The notes under the pieces were generated by a model. It had not been told where the DNA came from. It was given only the letters and a program-made list of their open reading frames with translations, and ran no database searches. Positions 27,701 to 39,900 of a stretch of DNA of 64,000 nt are shown in pieces. The stretch lies in assembly GCA_963513935.1 (NCBI GenBank), contig OY740769.1:104759762-104823761 (forward strand), in the 5' to 3' direction. How positions within the stretch are numbered: the first letter of the stretch is position 1; each line of letters opens with the position of its first letter. This stretch comes from Aphrophora alni (Eukaryota; Arthropoda; Insecta; Hemiptera; Aphrophoridae). Both the position numbers and the translations under genes were made by a program.

Positions 27701-30700
27701 AAGAAAAAGAATGTCCATACCAAACACGGTCCAATACAAATGCTATAAATTGAACTGCCGATCTCATATAATTAAGAGTCGGGTTTTTTTTCTCCTTTGT
27801 GCAAATCTGTTTAGGTCATTAATCTTAAAGTAACTGAGGTTATGTTAACATTAATGCCTGAAGCTTTCTATCTGTCTATCCAATAAACTTTCATGAATAA
27901 TTACTGCATACATCATACTAAACTTTTACCAGTAAATCACAAGTCAGCAAATTAGGCTTTGCTTCATTATGCTTACTCCAAGTTACCTAAACTTTACTAG
28001 CTAAGAAATGTTGACTGCTGATTATAAAATGGCAGATGGTTTCCTCTTTTAACGATAGTATTAAATTAATTTTTTCTCACCTGATTAAGAACTTTATTAC
28101 AAAACTTGAATCATAGTTCTACGACGCTCCGTTGAATTGTTATGACAAAAGACTTGCCGCTTACTTTAATGGAATCGGTGCTAATGACCGATAGCATCCG
28201 GGTGGTTACGCGCTTGGGTTCACAACAATATGAATGTTTTGACAACACATGATTAGGGCTGTCCCGGTCTACCTGGACCCTTTATCTTTAACTTTGGCCT
28301 CTACTATACAGTAGGATTAGAAAGTGGCTAGACAAAGGAGCAACCCTCACAGCTGTATAAACAAAAGTGACAAGCCTCAACCTCCCGGCATCTGGCAGGC
28401 GCACATGGCATAAAACAATGCAGTGAATGATCTTGAAAATCCCACGCTCCTGGTCACTGGCCCTGTCGAGTTTGACGGAGTTTGTGGGGGTCGAGTTTGA
28501 GGGGTTCTACTGTAATTAAATATTATTTATAACATATGGTAGTTTTTTGCATGATTATGCATCTACGGAACATTAGCTTTTCAACGGTATTTTATTTATT
28601 GCAATAGGACTATTCTAATAATTGGGCAAAATGTTGAATTACAAAAAATATATTTTTTGTTTCTATATCAACACCAAGTGACAGAATTCGGCTCACATTA
28701 AGCCTTTAGGCAGTTTGAGGGTTAAAATCAAAGAACATAGTAAGCATAAGCTCCACATTCACATTCCTCAAGCTTTTTTGGTCTTGACGATCTAGAACAA
28801 ACTGTCGTCTGCTGGGACAAAATCGTCCACTGGGACGATTGATCTTTAGTTTCGACGTTATATCTGGATAACTATGTTTCATCACCTGTTATGACACGTT
28901 TTAGTAATTCTGCATCGTTGCTAATTTTATTTAGCGACTCCTGACCAACTCCCATTTTCTGCTGTTTTTGTTCGATATTCAACAATTTTGGAACTAATTT
29001 TGCTGCCACACGTTTCATTTCCAAAATATACACTGCTATCAATTCAAGAAAGTTGATGCACCCGAACCTTCTGCTTCAACTTCTACTGATGTTGCTAGTA
29101 TTAGTTCTGTAGCTAGTTTTGACTTGAAGAACGTAGTCACTTGTATTAACGCTGGCATTCCTAATCTATGTAGCTGGATTTTGTACTTTTATAAATCTTA
29201 TTTTCTACTAAACTAATGCATTTTAAGACTTGAAATGTTTCTTCCAACAAGTAATATGATCTGATCCTTTGATTGCAAAGTACTCCTAAATACTTTAACG
29301 TTTTCATAATTTTGTATAGAAAAATCTGGGGAGGAGGTACAACCGATATTTGCCTAATTTGTATTATTACTAGTGGTACAAATATGTTTAATTACATTAA
29401 TTATTATACTAATAATTTGTTATAAGGTTGAGACAGTATACAAAATTATATTTAAAGTAATGTAACTATATTTTTTCTTTGATAAGGTCCCCGATTTTTA
29501 GCCAAATAGGTCCCCAAAAAGTCCCCGAATTTGATTTTAAGAATCTGGTAGACACTCTGCAAATTCTCTGCTCCATTAAAAAAAAAAAAGAAGAAGAAGA
29601 ATAGCCGATCGTATCAAAACACATGTAACCTTTTTGACAGCTGACAACAGACTAATATCCCATATGGCTAACAATGTACAGATACTTTTCAGACATGTTT
29701 ACCAAATCATGTTTCAGAAATCTCTTACGAATCTGACAAATACAATCCGTAAAATTAAAAAATTCCCGTTACTTTTTAAACAAACCTCAGTAGTATGACT
29801 AAATAATATCAGTTGGCATAAGGCACTTTTCATATATTTAATGGATTTAATTATTTTTCTTTATTGATTCATATGTATACAAACATAAAAATAAACCAAA
29901 CATAGTTTTTTTACCCATATCTATATTTCAATATATTTGACTTTATAGAATATAAGGTAATTTATAAAATAAGCTATGCATAAATATTGCATCAACTTCT
30001 CAAACCAGGTCGGATGTTAGTGAAAATGAACCATGGGTGGTATCTCACAATAATGAAAATTTGGATGTATAGAGAACTCTTGAAAGGGGGAAACTGTATG
30101 TATTATTTTACCACCCTGATCGAAAACTCTACATTTATAGTCTCATAGAGTAAGTGTATCCCGAGAAAGGTCTTAAACATTTTTAAACATCTGAACACCC
30201 TTAGTCTAAACCCATGGGAGCTTAGGATATGGGTAGTGTGATCAGTATACAGACACTCCAGAACATATATTTGAGAAGTACTGGAGTGAACTAGAATATA
30301 AATCTTTGATCCATAGTATACACCAATAGAGATTGATAATTTAAGCTATGGAAGCATATAAAACATATTTTTTAGACTAAAATCTAGGGGTGAAATACAG
30401 CTTCAAACATAATAAGCAAATATAAAAAAATGCATAGCTTCTAATATCTCAAAGCAGTCAAACAAATGCTATCAAATTAATGGTAAAATATAAATCCACT
30501 AATATTGGATCATATATCTTAAGATGTATTGCTTCTGTTTTTAAATACATTAAACTGATTTATTTATATAGAATAAAATTTCCTTGTTAATTGTATTGAT
30601 ATTATATGCTAAGTCTTCATTTTATACAAGATATTAATGAACACAAAATTATTATTTTAATTGATTTCCTTGTCACAGGAGGACTATCATTGTAAACCAA

Positions 30701-30911
30701 CAAGTTCAGGTATCAGGTCTAGCTGTATTGGGAACATACTTGTATTGGATGGATAAAGATCAACAGCTGATTGAAAGAGCAGACAAAATCTCTGGTCTTC
30801 GCAGGGACACTGTCATGGCCAAAGTACCACATTTGACAGATTTAGTAGCTATTATAAAACCTGTGAGTGATATTTTAATTTATTTTATTATAGTATTTCA
30901 GTTTGTTTTCT

Positions 30912-30988
<77 letters not shown>

Positions 30989-33900
30989 GGACGCTGCTCG
31001 GCCTTGACTAGTATGATAACCTTGCAATATTCAATATCTGGTTTCTTCTAAATTGTTTGTTTAGAGCTATTTTTCCATCTGAATTGTCTTTTAAAAACCT
31101 TTTCATGAACTTATATGAAAATTAAAAAGAAGGGAGGGGGAAATAATAGAAGATGTGAATTGTAAACCTATAACCTTACTGTCCAAAGATATGACTTCAA
31201 AAATGCTGGTTAGCTTCTCCTACGAAATTATTTCACTATATTATAGGGACATTTTCATTAAAATATTATTACCCAAAAGGTTATTATTATTATTATTTAT
31301 TATTTTTCTTTACATTTATATCATGTGATAAGTAGGCTGTAGACAAAGTATTGTGATTGTGAAGAAAATCGTTTTTGACGTTCGCATAAATACCTATTTT
31401 GAGGTTCCCTGAGTCCAAAATATTTTTTTTTAGAGAGCTTATTAGATGGCTTTTCCGGTGTACATAAGTCTTTTAACAAACTATAGATTTTCAGTCCAAT
31501 TACAGTTAAAAGTGTACTGACTTTTTTAGCTTGCTTAATTTCGTTACATTCTATATACAATTCAAAACGTTCTATGTATGTTTCCCATGACTCATCAACA
31601 GAGTCAAATGTTGACATTGACCCAATTAATGACATGTTTTTTGTTGTATCACTGAATAAATTGCTAATGATATGAGGTAATTATATGAGTCTATTTACTA
31701 ACACTTTAACTAACTATTCGTAGTGCAAATGTATTTATAACTTACTGTGTACAACAACATACCTCAGTACAGCTACAATAATGGCTTCCGCTTCTGTAGG
31801 CTTCTTCTTTTTAGCGTTGTATACTGCATATGACGACACACGTGTACCGCTTAATTAACATACAAAACTTGCATTTCAACACGTTACCATTTCCTCGTCG
31901 CCACTTTGTAATGTATTGTCGTCAATTGGGAATGTTTTTACACTGGATTTAAGGAGTTGCGTAAATAATTAATACACCATTATTTGAGTTGTAACTTGGC
32001 CGTATGTAGGTCTTAGTACAGGTCGGCGGACATCTTGACTCAACAAGAGGAACAAGGTGCTGAGGTTCTTGGGAGATTTGCTCACGTGGTGGCAACGGCC
32101 AATAGTGTTTAATGCCATCTAAATACCTTGTACATAATAATACAAAATCTTACAATTAGCTCAGATGAGTTTGTCAGTTGTACAAATAATTAATCCCTTT
32201 CAAGATAGTGGCCATTTTGTTTTTTAAGGTTTTATAAAAAGATAAGGTTGATTTCAAAAAACCCTGCCATGTAATTTAGAAAAATATAGATTACTAAACA
32301 TATTCAAGGATAAAATAAAGCAAAAGCTTAAAGTTTCAAATATTTATTAGTATAATGAGCTACAATTGTTTCGCCTTGCGGCATCGACGGGCTACTGATA
32401 ATTTAGAGGTATAGACAACTATTCAAACATAAGTACAGGAAACTGAAATACAATAGAGAAATCGGGAAAGGTAGGGGGTGACCTAGCAGGTAGATAAAGG
32501 TTGATGAACTATGGTACGGATGGGTTTTAAAAGAGGTGACGAATTTAATACAATTTGGTCATTTAAGTTGAGAATAGACCTAAGTGAAATAGATCTATTT
32601 ATTTCTAAACATTCTAAATTATTTAATCTATTGCTTTTATTTTCTATATGTAAGAGTTTAACATTCAATTTCGGATCAAAACTATGACCCGAGTCCAAAA
32701 GGTGGTTAGCAAAGTTAGAGTTTCTATAGCCATGTTTCCAGCTATTTACATGTTCTTTAATTCTAACTTTTATAGATCTACCTGTTTGACCTATGTACTC
32801 AGAGTCACAATCTTGACAAGATATTTTATAAACTCCACTATTTTCTAACATTTCTTTTTTATCTTTATTATTAACCAACATTTTCCTGTTAATAATAAGT
32901 ATGATGTTAGTTTAATAGATAATATTTTAAGAAAAAAGTTAAAGCGTAGAGCTGAAAATTTAGTCCACTCTTCCCATAACGAGAACATTGAAATAGTTAG
33001 ATATTGTAAATTATCTTATATCAACAGAACTAGTTATAAGATCAGTAACCTTATTTCTACTAAATGTAATCGTAAAGTTGCATTTTATTGTACAAAAAAT
33101 CTAGGGAAAATGTTGGTTAATAATAAAGATAAAAAAGAAATGTTAGAAAATAGTGGAGTTTATAAAATATCTTGTCAAGATTGTGACTCTGAGTACATAG
33201 GTCAAACAGGTAGATCTATAAAAGTTAGAATTAAAGAACATGTAAATAGCTGGAAACATGGCTATAGAAACTCTAACTTTGCTAACCACCTTTTGGACTC
33301 GGGTCATAGTTTTGATCCGAAATTGAATGTTAAACTCTTACATATAGAAAATAAAAGCAATAGATTAAATAATTTAGAATGTTTAGAAATAAATAGATCT
33401 ATTTCACTTAGGTCTATTCTCAACTTAAATGACCAAATTGTATTAAATTCGTCACCTCTTTTAAAACCCATCCGTACCATAGTTCATCAACCTTTATCTA
33501 CCTGCTAGGTCACCCCCTACCTTTCCCGATTTCTCTATTGTATTTCAGTTTCCTGTACTTATGTTTGAATAGTTGTCTATACCTCTAAATTATCAGTAGC
33601 CCGTCGATGCCGCAAGGCGAAACAATTGTAGCTCATTATACTAATAAATATTTGAAACTTTAAGCTTTTGCTTTATTTTATCCTTGATTATGGAGTTTCA
33701 ACAAGAAATATCTGCTATTACATTAAAGTTTACTAAACATATTTATGAAAAACTTAATTGCATAATAATTTTAAATTGCGCTAAATGAAAATAGTGACTG
33801 AAATTCATGAAACTCAGTTCTCAGTACTCTCAACTTTGCTCAGTTTTGCTATTAATTTTTCTCTATTGGTTTTTAGAAATAAGTTAAGGAAGAAAAAACA

Positions 33901-36900
33901 CCGTTCAAAGCCTAATAGCCATTTCAATAATAGAGAAGCACAGTATTAATTTCGTTGTGAGTTATTATCAATTCTTGAAGTGCTCATTTTTTTTAATTAA
34001 GGTTTTCTCCATTTATATTTATTTAATTAACTAAATTTGTGTATATATTTAACAAATTAGTTTCTGAACAAATGTATCATTGTCACTAGTTTAATGAATC
34101 AATAATAATTGCTTTTCTGTATCTTTAAATGCCTAATTCAAATTTTATTTTTTCCAGTTGAATTCTAATCATCCATGTGGATCTATGACACAACATGGAG
34201 GCTGTACACACTTATGCCTTCCTCAGTCACACGGAAGTATCGAATGCAGTTGTCCTGTAGGTTTAATACTTCATGAAGATAGAGCCACATGTTCAGCTTT
34301 ACCTGCTTGTGGACAAGATCATTTCACGTGTGGTTCCCCATCAGCTGATTGTATTCCTGCATCATGGAGGTGTGATGGACAGACTGATTGTCCTGACTCT
34401 AGTGATGAGATGGGATGTCCTGAATGTACAAGAGAACAATTTAGATGTCATTCGGGTCAATGTATAGGTATTTCATGATTACAAATATATTTTAAGGCTC
34501 ATTTGTTGTTTTTTATGGATGTATTGTTGATTGAAGTGGTTATTGTAACGAGTGATTTGGCAAAGTTTCGAAATTGTCAAATGGAATCGGATCTCGACAG
34601 AGATTCAATCTCATTTCAGTTCGTAAAATTATTACGGATCGGTTTTTTTTGTGCCCTATAAATTTTAATATTTGTAGACAACTTAAAAGCCATTGGAAAG
34701 AAAGCAGAAAAACCCAAGCTAAGTATTAACAAAGACCCTACAACAATGTCCAAGTCCAGGCATGAAACCATTGTGTTATTTGTTTCCTGGGAAAAAGATC
34801 CATTAGGCAGTTTAGAACTGCAAAATGGTCAACAGATGTCATTTACTGTGGACTTATTACGAGTTCTGTCAAAACTAACATGTTAGAAAATATAATATAA
34901 AATTTACATTTAAAGACACAATTTATTAATGGTTTTTTAACTATTTATAAATATTAAATTATTACTATTACACCATTATTTCATTCTCATAAGTCAGACT
35001 TATTTAGAGTCGATAAGTATTTAATTTAGTACAATCTTTTGCCAATACTAGCATTTTCATATTATTTATATTTGTCAATGCATTTTGGAGTTCCTCCATC
35101 TTCGAGACTTAATTTAGTACTGGATTCATCCGAAAGGACACATCTATATATACAGCTTTGCTAAGCCCCCTAGCAATATTTATTTATGATAATAAAAATT
35201 CATTAGAGGATAGGATATTTATTTTTCTCTAGATCTAAAGATAAAAGTATATCTTTATTACATAACTTGTGGGACTGAATTTCCGATATTTGTTTAGAAG
35301 CTATGAGAAATCCCTCATCTGTATCTGTAGTACGTCAGTAATCGCTAATAACTTATTGCAATTGAGTTAAGTTGACATTATAATACATTCATAAATTTAT
35401 TACTTTTAGTTTATTCCTCATTCTTAAAAAAACATTATGTAATGGTTTAATGACAACTTTGAATCTATTTAGTGAGATATAATTATGCGTGAGCCTAACT
35501 ACAAATGTATTGTTTGACTTCTGGTACTACCAGAATGAAAATAGCATGCTCTATGAGTATTTTTATTTGAAAGTGTTGAACTCTTTTCACAATAGTTATG
35601 TTTTAAAATAATACCAGTTGAATATAATATAAAAAATCATATCTGTTAAGTATTGCATTTAGTATAACATACATTTTTTAAGAAACTTTTTAATTCAATG
35701 ATTACATTATTCTAGAGAGAGATGTGTATGTTATCAAGCTATTCCATTATTTCATTATAAAACAATTGATCTACCTTATTTTTTCAACAGGATTATTATT
35801 TTTGTTACAGATTTAACATGGTTCTGCGATGGCAACTCACAATGCCCAGATGGATCAGACGAGACACAATGCTGTCGTGGACAAACGGATGCAGTATTCC
35901 AATGTGCTGTGGGTGCGCCATGTATTCCTGTATCTGCTGTGTGTGATGGATGGACTCATTGCCCTGATGGATCTGATGAGACAGCGTTAGCATGCTCAGC
36001 AAGGCGGAGAGTGGACACAGCTGTAACCAACTCACCTCAACAGGGACACTTCACTTTATATATATTGATAGCTGTATCTTGTCTTGCTTTAATGGCAGCT
36101 GCGCTATACAGATGTTGTAAAAGGTAAGATTGTTTTAATATTGATTTCTCTGACATAGTTGTTTCTTATGGCAATCCCTAACTTGTGGTAAAGTTGTGCA
36201 ACACTTTGTAGACTTCTTAAAGTAGTGTATTTAAGTCTCAAAACACCAGGATGTGTCTGTCCTCTATTCATCTTGGATCCCTTCACAGGATGCATTTATC
36301 AGAGGAGTAGACTTCAATTCACCAGATATGAGGATATAAGTTTAAGGCGGTGGACTTTTTTCTGGGTTTGGATTTTTTCTCCCACTTTGTATATATATTT
36401 TCTCAAATTTTGTTACCTGCCATATTCTTGTTTAACTTTCCTCTGCTTTGACATGGTTCTTTTATGGAAGGCTTTTGCTATATTGACATAAGGTGTATTG
36501 TGTGATTGTGTAAGGAATGTATCCCTCTTAGTTAGGATGTCTGCAGCCTCATTTCCTGTTATTCCAACATGAGAGTATCCATGGCAGTATAAGTTTTTAA
36601 TTTAATTTTTGTAGAATTTGTATTGTCTGCTATATTTCTAAGATTCCTGCTGGAGACTGTCTCGTTTAGGCAGTTATAGATAGCTTGTATCGCTGCCTTC
36701 GAATCTATTTTTATAGGTAGTTCATTATGATAGTGAGGGCTTTAGATATCAATTCAAAATCTAAGTCAAATTTTGTTCTGTTCAAGTTTATGGGGAAGTA
36801 ATGAGAGAATTGGGTTGAGTAGATTTTTGCTCACATCCTGCCTTTTTCGTCCATCATATAGACACAACCACTGGTCTCTAGGATATTTTTATTTATCTCT

Positions 36901-39900
36901 TCTATCAGTGAAAGGATTTAGTTTATCTGTAGAAAGTCAATTGGATTAAATTATGGAACAAATGGTTCTATATGAAGAGGTTAGTTGTTTTCTATAAGGT
37001 ACTGCAATATTACAGCAATAGGGTTGAACATGTTGGTTTTGGATGCAGTTTTTACCTATGATGTCTGGGCAACCCAGGAGCTTTAGGTATATAGATGCTG
37101 CACGTTGTTTTATCTCTTCTTCAATGGGTTGGTTGACAGTGTAAAGTTGCATTGCTGCTATTAGAGTGATTTTTACGACTCGACAAAACATTTTTAAGCC
37201 TCGGTGCATTTTCTAAAACATTTGAACATAAGACCTAATTATCAAAAACATAATTAATACATTACCGAATTAAAGCTAATTACTAATTAAACACCCACTT
37301 AACACCAAAACCATTTAACAATAGAGTTAAACTTGAGGGTAACCCATTCTCAAACTTGTCTGATTTATATATTAAATTAACGCATCCGAAATGGGGATTG
37401 AATTAAATATTAAAACCAAAAATTAAAACAAGGACCACTTCACAATATGACTGGATGTTAGGAATAATTCTCCCCTAGTTTGACTAGTGTGATCTGCTCA
37501 AGATCACTCTTGTTCTGATCAGCTGTTCAGTGCCATCCCAATTCTGTGCTGTTTGACAATCTGGTTCACAGTTAGCCTTGCAATCAAGATTGCACTGACA
37601 TGTCAACATGCACGGCCTAAGATCAGAATAACTTGATGACTCAGGGTGGCCGTTCCTCGGAATGCGTCAGTCACACCTGTTCCCCCCCCCTCCCCTAGCA
37701 GAAAAGACCCACTGGCATCCCTACTCCTGGCATTTGTGTTGAGTAAGAAAAGGGTAGGGAAGATATCCACAAAACCTTCGTCTTGACAGGATGATACAGG
37801 GGCCACCAGGCTGCAAGACGATAATTACCGTACCTAATAGAAACAGGATAGGGAGTAAGATAGATAGCACAAATTTTGGAGGTGCCAGTTCGTTCTGGAT
37901 CACCAACTTCACTTCCACACCGAAAATATAATGAAAGGTCAGAACCAAGAAGGTAAATAAAGTTAGAAGGATATAGAGAGAAGGATATAGAAAGTGTCAA
38001 TATTTTGCGCAGAAAGAAAATAAAAAAGAAGATTAATGGGTGTATGTGAAACTGATAAAATGAAGGGGATGACTGTAGCATAATTTTTGGGTGATAGGTA
38101 AGCTAACTTTTTTTCTTCTTTTTTTAAAGAAGAAGAACACAAAAGATGTAAGTAAGGAAGCAGAGAAGATGAAAAGTAAGGATCCAAAGTGCGTAGCTGT
38201 TTGGTGCTCAGAAATATTGAGACAATACGTTGCTGACAAATAACTGTTTAATATTTAAAAAAATGCTTTCTGCAAACCCACTTACACTACAGAGCAGAAC
38301 ACAGCTTTAATAACTGATTTAGTTGACGATAACCATAAGGGATCCTGAAGATGTTGGTGTTTGTGGTGTTGGTTCAGTGGAAGGGGAAAATATTTAGGTT
38401 ATAGTAAAGTGTTTTGGTTAAGAGAGGGTTATAGGTATAAGGGGGGGGGGGAAATATTGATGTTGTAGTGATATTAAAAATAAAAAATATGGTTGGAACC
38501 CAAAAACCATTCACTCCCACTATTTTGTAACACAAAAGAAAAGGGTGACAATTTTGATACTGGTTTTAACTATTAAGAATTTAGGTAACAGTGTAGAAAG
38601 GGAGAGAGGACATGAATTAGTTATAAAAAATGTATACATGACTGTGGGGTGGAAGTGAAAAACAGCAAAAGGTAGAGGAAACTCGAAAATATTTATTGTA
38701 ATTTGTAATACATAAAAAACATGAACAAACAACATTGGTGCAAAGACCAAAGTGGTAGAAAGATTAAGAGGTGGAACTATAGGGGATGATTGACATACGA
38801 CATAGGTGTTTGGTTTAAGGTATATAAAAAACTGGCAAATACGTCTTTTAGTCGGAAGTTAATAAAATTTCAACCCACCTCCTCGGTGGTTGGCTCAATA
38901 ATTTTAGATAATATTTTACAAAAAAAATGGTAAAAGGTCGAAAACTCTGGTGATACAATGAAAATAATAGTCTAAATAAGCCAAAATGAGAGCTAAGAAC
39001 ACTATGTAGCAACATCAAACTACCAAACACTATGTGATGCTCTATAGTCCAAGGAAAAAAGGAATAGGGTAATAACCTCCTGTTATGCACAATGAAAACC
39101 GTGCAGTAAGTCCTCGTGAGGGTCTAACTAAGCTAAACCTAGCCCAGACAAGATGCATTAGGTACAGGAGAACGTAAGATATCGATGTATTTATGGGATA
39201 TGTATTTTAGAGAATGATTTAAATCTAATATCATAGAAACCCTAAGCATGGACAGATGGGGGTAAGTGTTATTAGCAAGTAAGTTTAGAGAATTTCTCGC
39301 AGGAACCTGGTTAAAAGTATGATACCTGTGGGATTAAAATATTGTTTCAATTGGTAATTATGGGCAGTTAGTACCAATTTTGAAATTCTGGAGTCGATCA
39401 GCTTCACAATAACTGGGATAGAAAAATATTCAATTACTATTGCCTTGACCAGAGGGGTAAGTTTATAATTTATGCATTTGGCCATGTTGCTTAAGTGATT
39501 TTCATGATACATAACCCAATCCCCGGGTTATAAGGATTTGGCTGATGATTTTTATTATAAGTTGTCTATTATATTTTATTAGTGTGGCAGACCAGACATG
39601 ATCAGTAGAGGAGGGATTAAATGGTTTATGTTTACCGGGTGCCGAAGAAAAAAGGAAGTTGGAGAGGAGCCTGTGTTAGTATGTTTGATGGATGTTTCAT
39701 GAATGTGAATATGTGTGAAAGGATGTTATGTATGAATTGTATAAATTTGAAACTTGCTAATGTGAATGATAAGTCATAATTAAAGAATGGTATTTTTTGA
39801 TATTTGTGTTTTTGGTATGTGTGGGTCCAGTGGCGATACTGTTACTACTTTCTTTAAGGTTTAAAAAAATGTATATAATGTAGGTTGGCTCAGAACAAGT

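Larger units (their letters stand above)
32304..33729 (+). mobile_element. Penelope-like element insertion, palindromic, with 14-bp TSD
   Basis: The insertion is bracketed by a 14-bp direct repeat TTACTAAACATATT at 32291-32304 and 33730-33743. Inside, 32304-32886 and 33105-33687 are inverted copies (583 bp each, no difference found by eye). The 218-bp centre (32887-33104) is single and continues the reading frame of the right copy. The right copy alone has a further 42-bp tail (33688-33729). The right copy is therefore the 3' part of a Penelope-like element and the left one a head-to-head partial duplicate. It lies in the arrow intron 30863-34157. Confidence 0.85.

Noticed and set aside
32304..33687. 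Palindrome as a pure assembly artefact
   Set aside because: The 14-bp target duplication lies outside the whole unit, and the two copies have different inner and outer ends, which argues for a real insertion; long reads would settle it.
35805..36035. Minus-strand 76-codon frame
   Set aside because: Antisense shadow of the LDLa/TM exon.
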